Shown here in pieces: positions 10,629-19,951 of a stretch of 64,000 nt of DNA (its first letter is position 1; each line of letters starts with the position of its first letter). The DNA is taken from NCBI GenBank assembly GCA_018261735.1, contig JAGTRM010000002.1, positions 110,493-174,492 of the forward strand, given 5' to 3'. Made by a program: the position numbers and the translations under genes. The stretch comes from Pseudomonadota bacterium (GTDB taxonomy: Bacteria; Pseudomonadota; Gammaproteobacteria; Burkholderiales; Chitinibacteraceae). The notes beneath the pieces were generated by a model. That model ran no database searches, had not been told where the DNA came from, and saw nothing but the letters and a program-made list of their open reading frames with translations.

Positions 10629-11654
10629 ATGACACTGCGATTGGCTATCAACGGCTATGGCCGTATCGGGCGCTGTTTTTTTCGGGCACTGCAGGAATCC
10701 CCGCTGCGGGACAAGATTTCCATTGTGGCCATCAACGAGCCGGCGGATCTGGACAGCATCGCCTATCTGACCCGCTTCGATTCGACCCACGGACGTTTTC
10801 CGCTGCCGGTGGAAACGAGGGGCAATTCGTTGGTGGTGGATGGCTGCGAGATCCCGGTTTTTCATGCACAGACTCCGCAAGGCGTGCCCTGGGGCGAGCT
10901 GGGCGTGGATATCCTGCTGGAGTGTTCCGGCCGCTATGCCTATCGTCACGAACTGCAGCAATTCCTCGATGCCGGGTGCAAGCGCCTGATGCTTTCCCAT
11001 CCGGGCCAGGGCGCCGAGGATGTCGATTTCACGGCGGTGTACGGTATCAACCAGCAGGGGCTGAGCGGGCAGGAACGCATCGTCTCGGCGGCGTCCTGCA
11101 CCACCAATGCCGTGGTGCCGGTGCTGAGCGTGCTGCACGAGGCGTTCGGCGTCGAAAATGTGCTGCTGACCACGCTGCATTCGGTGATGAACGATCAACC
11201 GCTGATCGACGGCTACCATCATTCCGACCTGCGCCGCACGCGTTCGGCCATGCAGTCGCTGGTGCCGGTCTCGACGGGGCTTGCGCGCGGGGTGGAGCGG
11301 CTGATGCCGCAACTGGCCGGGCGGGTGCAGGCCAAGGCCATCCGCGTGCCGGTGCTCAATGTCTCGGCGATCGATCTGGCGCTGACGCTGGAGCGTCCGG
11401 CCAGCGTGGCCGAGATCAATGCCTGTCTGATCGAAGCCAGCCGTAACTTCCCCGGCCTGCTGGCGTATTCCGACGAGCCGCATGCCTCGACCGATTTCAA
11501 CCACAATGCCCACTCGGCGATCGTCGATGGCGGCCAGACCCGCGTTTCCGGCCGGCATCTGGCCAGCCTGATGGTCTGGTTCGACAACGAATGGGGTTTT
11601 GCCAACCGCATGCTGGATATTGCCGCTTACTGGCAGAAGCGCTGGCAAGACTGA
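10629..11654 (+). CDS. epd: D-erythrose-4-phosphate dehydrogenase (GAPDH family)
   Basis: 341 residues, GAPDH fold. N-terminal Rossmann motif INGYGRIGRCFFRAL; catalytic Cys157 in SAASCTTNAVVP. The segment TLHSVMNDQPLIDGYHHSDLRRTRSAMQSLVP has the Epd pattern (H-S-x-M-x-D-Q-x-x-I-D, DLRRTR) rather than the glycolytic GAPDH pattern. Epd oxidises erythrose 4-phosphate to erythronate 4-phosphate with NAD+, the first step of the DXP-dependent route to pyridoxal phosphate. It stands alone between terminator-like sites; a hairpin with T5 follows at 11679-11709. A glycolytic or gluconeogenic GapB role is the main alternative. Confidence 0.82.
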   Translation: MTLRLAINGYGRIGRCFFRALQESPLRDKISIVAINEPADLDSIAYLTRFDSTHGRFPLPVETRGNSLVVDGCEIPVFHAQTPQGVPWGELGVDILLECSGRYAYRHELQQFLDAGCKRLMLSHPGQGAEDVDFTAVYGINQQGLSGQERIVSAASCTTNAVVPVLSVLHEAFGVENVLLTTLHSVMNDQPLIDGYHHSDLRRTRSAMQSLVPVSTGLARGVERLMPQLAGRVQAKAIRVPVLNVSAIDLALTLERPASVAEINACLIEASRNFPGLLAYSDEPHASTDFNHNAHSAIVDGGQTRVSGRHLASLMVWFDNEWGFANRMLDIAAYWQKRWQD

Positions 11655-11678
11655 AGTTCGCTCTGGTTGAATCGCGTG

Positions 11679-11709
11679 AAGGCTGCCTGCTGGATGGGGC
11701 GGCCTTTTT
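11679..11709 (+). terminator. Intrinsic terminator after epd
   Basis: AAGGCTGCC and GGCGGCCTT pair imperfectly around a 13-nt loop and are followed by T residues, 24 bp after the epd stop. Confidence 0.6.
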
Positions 11710-11849
11710 CGTATCTATCGACCACTGGTCCGGCGCTGCGCTTGGTGGCGGAGGGTTTGCCTGCCACAATAAAATCAACGGGTTAAATCTGTCTTGTTGT
11801 TCTTGATGGCCGCTTGCCGTAGGTAATTGAACAGGAGCCCTGCCGCGCC

Positions 11850-14510
11850 ATGACGATCCATTTGCCCCTCGCGCAACTTCCGGTGGATGCCGCACTGACC
11901 AGCCTCAAATCCCGGCTTGAAGGCCTGCGGGCCGATGAAGTCAGCCGCCGGCAGCGCGAATTCGGCCCCAACCGGGTCGAGGCGGTGGCGCGGGAGCCGC
12001 TCTGGCTGAGTTTCGCGCGCGAGTTCACCCATTTCTTCGCGCTGATCCTGTGGCTGGCCGCCGGGCTGGCTTTCTTCGCCGAGACACAGAGCCGTGGCCA
12101 GGGCATGCTGCAGCTCGGGATAGCCGTGGTCGGCGTCATCGTGATCAATGGCGTTTTTTCCTTTTGGCAGACCTACCGGGCAGAACAGGCACTTTCGGCG
12201 CTGCGGCAATTGCTGCCACAGCAGGTGAATGTGCTGCGCGAGGGCGCGGAAGGCACCCAGCCGGTCGAAGCGCTGGTGCCCGGCGATATTCTGCTGCTCG
12301 GCGAAGGCGACAAGGTGCCGGCCGATTGCCGGGTGATCGAAGCTTTCGATCTGCGCGTGAATCTGGCCACGGTCACCGGCGAGGCCCTGCCCAAGGCGCG
12401 CAATGCCGAGCCGGATGACAACGCATCGCCACTGCACGCGCACAACCTGCTGCTGGCCGGCACGCTGGTCGTTGCCGGGCAGTGTCGTGCCGTGGTGTTC
12501 GCCACCGGCATGCGTTCCGAGTTCGGCAAGATCGCGCACCTGACGCAAACGGCCCGCACGGAGATCTCCCCGCTGCAGCGTGAAATCGCCCGCTTGTCGA
12601 AACTGGTGGCGCTGCTGGCCAGCTGCCTGGGCATCGTTTTCTTCTTCATCGGCCAGGCGATCGGGTTGCCGTTCTGGAGCAACCTGATGTTCGCGATCGG
12701 CATCATCGTCGCCAACGTGCCCGAGGGCCTGCTGCCCACGGTGACCCTGTCGCTGGCGATGGCGACCCAGCGCATGGCGCGGCGCAACGTGCTGGTGCGC
12801 CATTTGCCCGCGGTCGAGACGCTGGGCAGCACCACGGTGATCTGTTCCGACAAGACCGGCACGCTGACGCAGAACCGCATGAGCGTGAAGCGGGTGTTTG
12901 CCGACGGCGATTTCCGCGATCCGTTCGGCCGTCTGCCCCCGGTGCTGTTGCAAGTGGCCGGGCGCTGCCACACGCTGCGTTTTGCCGATGGCAAACCCCA
13001 GGGCGACCCGATGGAGGCCGCACTCTGGCAGCTTGCGGCCCGGGGCGGCTGGAATGAGACACGGCGCACCTGGAGCAGCGAGATTCCATTTGAAGCCGAA
13101 CGGCGGCGCATGTCGGTGATCGATACGCCGGCAGAAGGCGGGCAGGCACTGTATTGCAAGGGCGCGCCGGAAACCGTGCTGCCACTGTGCACCCTACTTT
13201 GGCAGGGCGGCAAGACGCAGGCGCTGGACGAAGCGCGGCGCGCGGAGCTGATCGCGGCGCAGGAAGAAATGGCTGGGCAGGGCTTGCGGGTCCTCGCGCT
13301 GGCCTGGAAGCGCTTGGCCGACGATGAAGCGCCGGCCGAGGCGCAACTCATCCTGTGCGGACTGGTCGGCCTCGAAGACCCGCCCCGGCCCGAGGTGCCG
13401 GCCGCCATTGCCCGCTGCCATTCCGCCGGGGTGCGCGTCATCATGGTGACCGGCGATCACCCGCACACCGCGCTGGCCATTGCCCGTGAAATCGGGCTGG
13501 TTCGCGGAACGGAGCCTATGGTGCTGCGCGGTGAAGCGCTGCCGAAAATGTCGCCCGCGCAACTGCAGCTGGCGCTGGATGCCGAGGAAATCGTGTTCGC
13601 CCGGGTCACGGCCGAACAGAAGATGCTGATCGTCCAGGCGCTGAAGCGCAAGGGTGAGACGGTGGCCGTCACCGGCGACGGCGTGAACGATGCGCCGGCG
13701 CTGAAAACGGCGGATATCGGCGTGGCGATGGGGCTGGCCGGAACCGACGTGGCCAAGGAGGCGGCCGACATTATCCTGCTCGACGACAACTTCGCCAGCA
13801 TCGTCAGCGCGATCGAGGAAGGGCGGGCGGTTTACGAGAACCTGCGCAAGTTCCTCACCTACATCCTGACCTCCAACATTCCGGAGCTGATCCCCTACCT
13901 GGCCTTCATGCTGTTCCGGATTCCGCTGCCGCTGACCGTGATCCAGATCCTCGCGGTCGACCTGGGCACCGACATGCTGCCGGCGCTGGCACTGGGTGCG
14001 GAGGCGCCGCATGCCGGCGTGATGCAGCAACCGCCGCGCGCCCGGCACGAGCGGCTGTTGTCCTGGGGGCTGGTGGTGCGGGCCTATCTGTGGCTGGGGA
14101 TGCTGGAGGCGGGCATCGCCATGGCGGCTTTCTTCCTGGTGCTGCAGGGGGCCGGCTGGCATTACGGCACGATGCTGGCGGCTCGCGATCCGCTCTACCT
14201 CGGTGCCACCAGCGCCTGCCTCGCCGGCATCGTGGTCGCGCAGATGGTCAACGTGTTTCTCTGCCGCCATCCGGCGCGCTCGGCGCTGGGCTTCGGCCTG
14301 TTCGCCAATCCGCTGCTGCTGGGCGGGTTGATCCTGGAACTGGCGCTGATCCTGTTCATTATCTACACCCCCTGGGGCAATGCGCTGTTCGGTACCGCGC
14401 CGCTGGCCGACGAAGTCTGGCTGGCGATCATGCCGCTGGCGTTATTGATGGGCCTGCTGGAAGAGGCGCGCAAGGCCGGCTGGCGCCGCTGGCTGAGCCG
14501 CAAAAGGTAA
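11850..14510 (+). CDS. P-type cation ATPase resembling the Na,K-/H,K-ATPase (IIC) group
   Basis: 886 residues with ten predicted membrane helices and all P2-type motifs: actuator TGEA (186-189), phosphorylation site CSDKTGTLTQ with Asp334, nucleotide-binding KGAPE, and hinge VTGDGVNDAPALK. The M4 segment is VANVPEGLLPTVTLSLA (about 297-313) and the M6 segment is DLGTDMLPALALGAE. Both match the eukaryotic Na,K-ATPase pattern (VANVPEGLL, DLGTDM) rather than the SERCA pattern (AxPEGLPA). It is therefore likely to move Na+, K+ or H+ rather than Ca2+. No beta-subunit-like gene is nearby. Ion specificity is inferred only. Confidence 0.85.
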   Translation: MTIHLPLAQLPVDAALTSLKSRLEGLRADEVSRRQREFGPNRVEAVAREPLWLSFAREFTHFFALILWLAAGLAFFAETQSRGQGMLQLGIAVVGVIVINGVFSFWQTYRAEQALSALRQLLPQQVNVLREGAEGTQPVEALVPGDILLLGEGDKVPADCRVIEAFDLRVNLATVTGEALPKARNAEPDDNASPLHAHNLLLAGTLVVAGQCRAVVFATGMRSEFGKIAHLTQTARTEISPLQREIARLSKLVALLASCLGIVFFFIGQAIGLPFWSNLMFAIGIIVANVPEGLLPTVTLSLAMATQRMARRNVLVRHLPAVETLGSTTVICSDKTGTLTQNRMSVKRVFADGDFRDPFGRLPPVLLQVAGRCHTLRFADGKPQGDPMEAALWQLAARGGWNETRRTWSSEIPFEAERRRMSVIDTPAEGGQALYCKGAPETVLPLCTLLWQGGKTQALDEARRAELIAAQEEMAGQGLRVLALAWKRLADDEAPAEAQLILCGLVGLEDPPRPEVPAAIARCHSAGVRVIMVTGDHPHTALAIAREIGLVRGTEPMVLRGEALPKMSPAQLQLALDAEEIVFARVTAEQKMLIVQALKRKGETVAVTGDGVNDAPALKTADIGVAMGLAGTDVAKEAADIILLDDNFASIVSAIEEGRAVYENLRKFLTYILTSNIPELIPYLAFMLFRIPLPLTVIQILAVDLGTDMLPALALGAEAPHAGVMQQPPRARHERLLSWGLVVRAYLWLGMLEAGIAMAAFFLVLQGAGWHYGTMLAARDPLYLGATSACLAGIVVAQMVNVFLCRHPARSALGFGLFANPLLLGGLILELALILFIIYTPWGNALFGTAPLADEVWLAIMPLALLMGLLEEARKAGWRRWLSRKR

Positions 14511-14524
14511 GGCCTTGATCGCAG

Positions 14525-14533
14525 TGATATACT
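14525..14533 (+). promoter_or_regulatory. Extended -10 promoter for gmk
   Basis: TGATATACT matches TGn-TATAAT with one mismatch, 53 bp before the gmk start. No -35 box is evident, as expected for extended -10 promoters. The rpoZ promoter has the same form. Confidence 0.45.
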
Positions 14534-14585
14534 TGGCCGCGCAGAAGTACCCGCAATCCGTGTTCAATCTTCAAGAGTCCGACCC

Positions 14586-15200
14586 ATGCCCAGAGGCAAT
14601 ATCTACGTGGTGACCGCGCCTTCGGGCGCAGGCAAGACCACGCTGGTGCGCGCGCTGCTCGCCGCCGATCACCAGATCCAGCTTTCCGTCTCCTTCACCA
14701 CGCGCCTGCCGCGCAGCGGGGAGGTGAACGGCAAGGATTACTGTTTTGTTTCGCGTGAAGAGTTCGAGCGCATGATCGCCGCCGGCGCCCTGCTGGAGCA
14801 TGCCGAAGTGTTCGGCAATTACTACGGCACCTCGCAGCAATGGATCGAATCGATGCTGGCGCAGGGGCGGGATATCCTGCTCGAGATCGACTGGCAGGGC
14901 GCGCAGCAGGTGCGTCGCCTGTTGCCGGAAGCCATCGGCATTTTCATCCTGCCGCCTTCGCTTGCGGCGCTGGAAGAGCGGCTGCGCGGGCGCGGCAAGG
15001 ATAGCGAAGAGGTGATCGTGCGCCGCCTGGCGGCCGCGAAGGAAGAAATCAGCCATGTCGACGAGTTCGACTATGTGATCGTCAATGATCAACTCGACGA
15101 GGCACTGCACGACATCATCGCAGTCGTGCGCGCCGAGCGTCTGCGGCTCGGCCACCAGAGCGAGCGGCATCAGGCCATGATCGCCGGAATGAAGGGCTGA
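14586..15200 (+). CDS. gmk: Guanylate kinase
   Basis: 204 residues, full length. It phosphorylates GMP to GDP with ATP. The P-loop APSGAGKTTLVRALL is at residues 9-23. The GMP-binding region follows as SVSFTTRLPRSGEVNGKDYCFVS, with the conserved FTTR and GxxxGxxY, then EHAEVFGNYYGTS and EIDWQGAQQVR. The order gmk-rpoZ-spoT is shared with enterobacteria and many betaproteobacteria and links guanine nucleotide supply to (p)ppGpp metabolism. Confidence 0.97.
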   Translation: MPRGNIYVVTAPSGAGKTTLVRALLAADHQIQLSVSFTTRLPRSGEVNGKDYCFVSREEFERMIAAGALLEHAEVFGNYYGTSQQWIESMLAQGRDILLEIDWQGAQQVRRLLPEAIGIFILPPSLAALEERLRGRGKDSEEVIVRRLAAAKEEISHVDEFDYVIVNDQLDEALHDIIAVVRAERLRLGHQSERHQAMIAGMKG

Positions 15201-15277
15201 TTCGTTGCCGGAGCAGGGCGCGGTTGCTGCCGTTGGTGCTCGGCCCGGCCGGCTGCGCCGCAGCGAAGGCTGGCCGG

Positions 15278-15286
15278 TGATATAAT
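15278..15286 (+). promoter_or_regulatory. Extended -10 promoter for rpoZ-spoT
   Basis: TGATATAAT is a perfect extended -10 element (TGn plus TATAAT), 55 bp before the rpoZ ATG; no -35 is apparent. Confidence 0.6.
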
Positions 15287-15341
15287 CATCGGCCCGGCTG
15301 GTTTTTTCAGTATTGCCAGCGTTGTTTCAGGAGATTGATTC

Positions 15342-15551
15342 ATGGCCCGTATTACCGTTGACGACTGCCTCAACCGCATTGAAAACCGTTTTGACCTGAC
15401 GCTGGTGGCTGCCTATCGCGCCCGTCAACTCGAACATGGTTCCAGCCCGCAGCTGGATAACGTCGGTCGCGACAAACCCACCGTCACCGCCCTGCGCGAA
15501 GTCGCAGCCGGGCTCGTTGGCATGGAAATGCTTACCCGCAATCGCGGTTAA
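15342..15551 (+). CDS. rpoZ: RNA polymerase omega subunit
   Basis: 69 residues, typical for betaproteobacterial omega. It starts [30 protein letters not shown], the family hallmark, with the conserved NRF and AxxRAR segments, and continues into [16 protein letters not shown]. Omega supports assembly of beta-prime into RNA polymerase and forms part of a (p)ppGpp binding site, in keeping with its place 11 bp before spoT. A GGAGATT ribosome site precedes the ATG. Confidence 0.96.
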   Translation: MARITVDDCLNRIENRFDLTLVAAYRARQLEHGSSPQLDNVGRDKPTVTALREVAAGLVGMEMLTRNRG

Positions 15552-15562
15552 GCCGCCGGAAT

Positions 15563-17752
15563 GTGTTCATGGGCTCGGTAATCGCTCCCGAAGAAGTCCC
15601 GGCCCTGGCCGGGGCGAGCGGAGTGCTTGCCGATGCCAACCGATTTTTGGGTGAACTCACCCTCTATCTCAAGCCGGAAGATCGTACGCTGCTGCGTGCC
15701 GCCTTCCTGTTTTCCGAGACGGCCCATCGCGGCCAGATCCGCCGCTCCGGCGAACCGTACATTTCCCATCCGCTGGCCGTTGCCACGATCCTGACGCAGT
15801 GGAAGCTTGATGCCCAGGCGCTGGCAGGCGCCTTGCTGCACGATGTGATGGAAGACAGCGGCATTTCCAAGCTCGAACTCACCGATAAATTCGGCAAGAC
15901 CGTAGCCGAGTTGGTCGACGGCATGTCGAAGCTCGACAAGCTGGAGTTCGAAAACAAGGAAGAAGCGCAGGCCGAGAATTTCCGCAAGATGCTGCTGGCG
16001 ATGGCGCGCGATCTGCGCGTGATCCTGATCAAGCTCGCCGACCGCCTGCACAACATGCGCACGCTCGATTCGATCCGGCCGGACAAGCAGCGCCGCATCG
16101 CCCGGGAAACGCTGGAAATCTACGCGCCGATCGCCAATCGCATCGGGCTCAACGGCATCTACCGCGAGCTCGACGACCTTTGTTTCAAATACCTGCACCC
16201 GCATCGCTACGAGGTGCTGTCCCGTGCGCTGAAGGCCGCACGCGGCAACCGGCGCGAAGTCGTCACCAAGATCCTCGAAGGCATCCGCACCAAGCTGGCG
16301 GCAAACCATATCGCGGCCACGGTCTACGGCCGGGAAAAAAACCTCGCCAGCATCTACCGCAAGATGCAGGAAAAACACCTGTCGTTTTCCGAAGTGCTGG
16401 ATATCTACGGTTTCCGCGTGATCGTGCAGGATGTGCCGACCTGCTACCTGACGATCGGCGCCCTGCATTCGCTGTTCAAGCCGATTGCGGGCAAATTCAA
16501 GGATTACATCGCGATCCCGAAGGCCAACGGCTATCAAAGCCTGCACACCACGCTGTTCGGCCCATACGGCACGCCGATCGAAGTGCAGATCCGCACCGCC
16601 GACATGCATCGCATCGCCGATGCCGGCGTGGCCAGCCACTGGATGTACAAGAGTGGTGACGAAGGCTTCAGCGATGTGCAGAAAAAAACCCACCAGTGGC
16701 TGCAAAGCCTGCTCGAGCTGCAATCGGAATCGGGCGACGCGGTCGAGTTTCTCGAACACATCAAGGTCGATCTGTTCCCGGACCAGGTGTATGTCTTCAC
16801 GCCCAAGGGCAAGATTCTCAACCTGCCGCAAGGCGCGACCTGCGTCGATTTCGCCTATGCCGTGCACTCGGATATCGGTGATCGCTGCATCGCCGCCAAG
16901 ATCAACCACGAGCTGGCGCCGCTGCGCAGCCGGCTGAAAAACGGCGACCAGATCGAGATCGTGACCGCGGCGCATGCGCGGCCCAACCCGGCCTGGCTGT
17001 CTTTCGTGACCACCGGCAAGGCCCGCTCGCACATCCGCCACTTCCTGCGCACCCTGCGCTTCGAGGATTCGGTGCTGCTGGGCGAGCGTCTGGTGAACCA
17101 GGCGTTCTCCGCACTGCATCAGGAAAAGCCGGTCGCCCAGGATGCCTGGGAGCGTTACCTGCGCGAGAGCGGCGACAAATCGCGCGAAGACGTGCTGGCC
17201 GATGTGGGCCTCGGCAAGCGTCTGGCGGTGGTGATCGCCAAGCGGCTGCTGCAGCTCGCCGGCCAGTGGAGCGAGGATGTCACGCCGGGGCGCAAACCGG
17301 CGGCCGTCACCATCCGCGGCACGGAAGGCATGTCGATCCAGTTCGCCCGCTGTTGCAACCCGATCCCGGGCGATCCGATCCTCGGCTTTGTCAAAAAGGA
17401 TCAGGGGCTGATCGTGCATACCCACGATTGCCCGGTACTGTCGAAAAACCGCGCCGATGCCGACAAGATGATCGATGTAGAATGGGATCCGGAAGTCTCG
17501 CGCCTGTTCGACGTCACGATCCGCGTGATGGCCTCGACCGTGCGCGGCACGCTGGCCAGCGTCGCCGCCGCGATTGCCGAGGCCGAAGGCAATATTGCCG
17601 CCGTCACCATGACCGACGGCCAGGAAACCGGCGAGCGGCACAACATGATCCAGTTCACCCTGCAGGTGGCCAACCGCGCCCATCTGGCGCGCATCATGCG
17701 CTCGATCCGGCAACTGCAGGCGGTCTACCGGATCACCCGCGTGCGCGGCTAA
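15563..17752 (+). CDS. spoT: Bifunctional (p)ppGpp synthetase/hydrolase
   Basis: 729 residues. The HD hydrolase domain is intact: SHPLAVATIL, LLHDVMEDSG with the HD pair, and LADRLHNMRTLDSI. The synthetase domain shows YGFRVIV, FKDYIAIPKANGYQSLHTT and VEVQIRT-type residues (IEVQIRTADMHRIAD). A TGS domain follows (DQVYVFTPKGKILNLPQGAT, about residues 410-470), then a helical linker with CCNPIPGDPI and a C-terminal ACT domain (IRVMASTVRGTLASVAAAI). The intact HD box indicates SpoT/Rel bifunctionality, unlike RelA. It controls the stringent response. It directly follows rpoZ and is probably co-transcribed with it. Confidence 0.96.
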   Translation: MFMGSVIAPEEVPALAGASGVLADANRFLGELTLYLKPEDRTLLRAAFLFSETAHRGQIRRSGEPYISHPLAVATILTQWKLDAQALAGALLHDVMEDSGISKLELTDKFGKTVAELVDGMSKLDKLEFENKEEAQAENFRKMLLAMARDLRVILIKLADRLHNMRTLDSIRPDKQRRIARETLEIYAPIANRIGLNGIYRELDDLCFKYLHPHRYEVLSRALKAARGNRREVVTKILEGIRTKLAANHIAATVYGREKNLASIYRKMQEKHLSFSEVLDIYGFRVIVQDVPTCYLTIGALHSLFKPIAGKFKDYIAIPKANGYQSLHTTLFGPYGTPIEVQIRTADMHRIADAGVASHWMYKSGDEGFSDVQKKTHQWLQSLLELQSESGDAVEFLEHIKVDLFPDQVYVFTPKGKILNLPQGATCVDFAYAVHSDIGDRCIAAKINHELAPLRSRLKNGDQIEIVTAAHARPNPAWLSFVTTGKARSHIRHFLRTLRFEDSVLLGERLVNQAFSALHQEKPVAQDAWERYLRESGDKSREDVLADVGLGKRLAVVIAKRLLQLAGQWSEDVTPGRKPAAVTIRGTEGMSIQFARCCNPIPGDPILGFVKKDQGLIVHTHDCPVLSKNRADADKMIDVEWDPEVSRLFDVTIRVMASTVRGTLASVAAAIAEAEGNIAAVTMTDGQETGERHNMIQFTLQVANRAHLARIMRSIRQLQAVYRITRVRG

Positions 17753-17806
17753 AGCGTTAGAATAGCCGGGTTATTTCATAGTCAGTTCATCCATAGGCAG
17801 TTCATC

Positions 17807-18010
17807 GTGATCACGTTTTTCATCAACGGCGAACCGCGCGAGTTTGCCGCGCCGCTGACCCTGGCCGAACTCATCGTTGCGCTCGAACTCACCGGCAAAC
17901 GCATTGCCATCGAAAAGAACGGCGACATCGTGCCGCGCAGCCAGCATGCCCAAACCATGGTGGCTGACGGCGACCGGCTGGAAGTGGTCGTTGCTGTCGG
18001 CGGCGGCTGA
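17807..18010 (+). CDS. thiS: Sulfur carrier protein ThiS
   Basis: 67 residues with a GTG start at 17807. Ubiquitin-like beta-grasp protein: [12 protein letters not shown] at the N-terminus, [11 protein letters not shown], and the C-terminal diglycine tail VVAVGGG. The C-terminal glycine is adenylated and thiocarboxylated to carry sulfur into the thiazole ring of thiamine. It lies 73 bp before thiG, its direct partner. No TPP riboswitch is visible upstream. Confidence 0.93.
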   Translation: MITFFINGEPREFAAPLTLAELIVALELTGKRIAIEKNGDIVPRSQHAQTMVADGDRLEVVVAVGGG

Positions 18011-18083
18011 TTTCGTCCACCCGGTTTTTTTCCGCTACTCCGGCAGACCGTCGGCCCGCGCTCCGATTTTTGAGGATTTCCCC

Positions 18084-18872
18084 ATGACTGATTCACTCCA
18101 GATTGCCGGCAAAAGCTACAACTCGCGCTTGCTGGTCGGCACCGGCAAATACAAGGATTTCAGCGAAACCCGCGCGGCAATCGACGCCTCGGGTGCCGAA
18201 ATCGTCACGGTCGCGATCCGTCGCGTGAACATCGGCCAGGATGCGAGCCAGCCCAGCCTGCTGGAATACCTTCCGCCGAGCGAGTTTACCTACCTGCCCA
18301 ACACCGCTGGCTGCTACAGCGCGGACGAGGCCGTGCGCACGCTGCGCCTGGCGCGCGAGCTGCTCGACGACCACAAGCTGGTGAAGCTGGAAGTGCTGGG
18401 CGATTCAAACACGCTGTACCCGAACGTGCGCGAAACGCTGAAAGCGGCCGAAGTCCTGGTGGCCGAAGGCTTCGACGTGATGGTGTATACCTCGGACGAT
18501 CCGATCATCGCGCGCGAACTGGAACAGATCGGCTGCTGCGCGATCATGCCGCTCGCCAGCCTGATCGGCTCGGGCATGGGTATTCTCAACCCGTGGAACC
18601 TGCGCCTGATCATCGAACAGAGCAAGGTGCCGGTATTGGTCGATGCCGGTGTGGGCACGGCGTCGGATGCGGCGATTGCGATGGAGCTCGGCTGCGACGG
18701 CGTGCTGATGAACACCGCCATCGCCGCTGCGCGCGATCCGATCCGCATGGCACGCGCGATGAAACTCGCGGTCGAGGCCGGGCGCGATGCCTATCTGGCC
18801 GGGCGCATGCCGCGCAAGCTCTATTCTGCCGACCCGTCCAGCCCGATAACCGGGATGATCGGCGCGAAATAA
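18084..18872 (+). CDS. thiG: Thiazole synthase ThiG
   Basis: 262 residues from the ATG at 18084, which has a TGAGGA ribosome site; the longer open frame into thiS is not coding. TIM-barrel enzyme that condenses 1-deoxyxylulose 5-phosphate, dehydroglycine or iminoglycine, and ThiS-thiocarboxylate into the thiazole phosphate. Seen motifs: [43 protein letters not shown], and the phosphate-binding [25 protein letters not shown]. No thiE, thiO or thiC is adjacent, so the rest of the pathway is elsewhere. Confidence 0.96.
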   Translation: MTDSLQIAGKSYNSRLLVGTGKYKDFSETRAAIDASGAEIVTVAIRRVNIGQDASQPSLLEYLPPSEFTYLPNTAGCYSADEAVRTLRLARELLDDHKLVKLEVLGDSNTLYPNVRETLKAAEVLVAEGFDVMVYTSDDPIIARELEQIGCCAIMPLASLIGSGMGILNPWNLRLIIEQSKVPVLVDAGVGTASDAAIAMELGCDGVLMNTAIAAARDPIRMARAMKLAVEAGRDAYLAGRMPRKLYSADPSSPITGMIGAK

Positions 18873-18890
18873 ACGCGTCAAAATTAACGA

Positions 18891-18924
18891 GTAGCCTGGG
18901 TGGGCCTTGTCGGCATCACCCGGC
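18891..18924 (+). repeat. REP-like element (GTAG plus imperfect hairpin), copy 1
   Basis: GTAG is followed by CCTGGGTG and, after a loop, CACCCGG. The T opposite G at the third stem position is the same mismatch as in the copy at 59263-59297. The GTAG-plus-mismatched-hairpin form is that of REP sequences mobilised by TnpA-REP (RAYT) transposases. It sits between thiG and trmB. Confidence 0.5.
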
Positions 18925-18927
18925 TTC

Positions 18928-18949
18928 GCCACCGCGAGGTGGCATTTTT
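18928..18949 (+). terminator. Intrinsic terminator after thiG
   Basis: GCCACC-GCGA-GGTGGC (perfect 6-bp stem with a GNRA tetraloop) followed by ATTTTT. Confidence 0.75.
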
Positions 18950-18996
18950 ACGTACAGCGCCCCGGTGGCGCACAGATAGCCCGGTAGCGAACGAAC

Positions 18997-19734
18997 ATGA
19001 CCCAGACTCCACCAGCAGAACCGGTTTCCGACGTGCCGGATGCCGATAACCCCCACTTCGGTCGCCGCATCCGCAGTTTTGTGTTGCGCCAGGGCCACCT
19101 TTCCAAGGGCCAGGAACGCGCGCTGGAGGAATTCGGCCCGAAATTCTGCATCACTTATCGCCCCGAAGCGCTTGATCTGGATGGCGCTTTCGGTCGGCAT
19201 GCGCCGCGGGTGCTGGAAATCGGTTTCGGCATGGGCGGCGCCACCGCGGAAATTGCCGCCGGCCTGCCGGGGACCGATTTCCTGGGCGTTGAGGTCCACA
19301 CCCCGGGGGTGGGCAGCCTGCTGAAACTGATCGGCGAGCAGCAGCTTGCCAATATCCGCATCGTCCAGCACGATGCGGTCGAGGTGCTGGAGCAGATGAT
19401 CGCCCCCGATTCGCTCGATGGCGCGCACGTCTTTTTCCCCGATCCGTGGCACAAAAAGCGCCACAACAAGCGCCGCCTGATCCAGCCGGCGTTCGTGAAA
19501 CTGCTGGTGTCGCGCATCAAGCCGGGTGGCTACCTGCATCTGGCGACCGACTGGGAAGATTACGCGGTGCAGATGCTGGAAGTGCTTGCCGCCGAACCTG
19601 CGTTGCAAAACACCGCCGAAGGCTACGCACCGCGTCCGGATTATCGGCCGCTGACCAAGTTCGAAAACCGGGGCCTGAAGCTGGGCCATGGCGTGTGGGA
19701 TCTGGTGTTTACCAAGCCTGCAGCGAGCCGCTAG
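18997..19734 (+). CDS. trmB: tRNA (guanine-N7)-methyltransferase
   Basis: 245 residues, TrmB family. It makes m7G46 in tRNA variable loops using S-adenosylmethionine. The SAM-binding [15 protein letters not shown] is at about 71-85, [16 protein letters not shown] follows, and the diagnostic [16 protein letters not shown] is near 150. C-terminal [21 protein letters not shown] matches the family. The N-terminal [16 protein letters not shown] is also typical. It starts after the thiG terminator and ends 52 bp before the first palindromic repeat. Confidence 0.95.
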   Translation: MTQTPPAEPVSDVPDADNPHFGRRIRSFVLRQGHLSKGQERALEEFGPKFCITYRPEALDLDGAFGRHAPRVLEIGFGMGGATAEIAAGLPGTDFLGVEVHTPGVGSLLKLIGEQQLANIRIVQHDAVEVLEQMIAPDSLDGAHVFFPDPWHKKRHNKRRLIQPAFVKLLVSRIKPGGYLHLATDWEDYAVQMLEVLAAEPALQNTAEGYAPRPDYRPLTKFENRGLKLGHGVWDLVFTKPAASR

Positions 19735-19786
19735 GCGCGAAATTGAACGACTTGCTCGCCGGGCGTTTTGTCCGGCATTGTTTTTA

Positions 19787-19929
19787 GAACCTTGTTTACG
19801 ATCCTGCTGTGAAGCCGTGATCGGGGTTCATGTGCTGCTCAAAATCCTCATGTACTACTTGTACACTCCGGTTTTTGCGCTGCTCTTCACCCCGCTGACG
19901 GCTTCTCGCGACAGATCATAAACAGGTTC
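19787..19929 (+). repeat. Palindromic MITE-like repeat, copy A
   Basis: 143 bp with inverted ends (GAACCTTGTTTACGATC and GATCATAAACAGGTTC) and a central hairpin TGTAC-TACTT-GTACA. It is very similar to copy B at 22051-22192; the central 60 bp are almost identical. Stem changes between copies compensate each other (TTTA..GATC/GATCATAAA in A; ATCACGATC/GATCGTGAG in B). It contains no gene. The two copies enclose flgP, flgT and a small gene. Confidence 0.85.
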
Positions 19930-19951
19930 ATCGACCGGAGATTCCAAAATC

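Noticed and set aside
17753..17806. TPP riboswitch before thiS
   Set aside because: The 54-bp gap is too short and lacks the THI-box core; only a repeated CAGTTCAT is visible.
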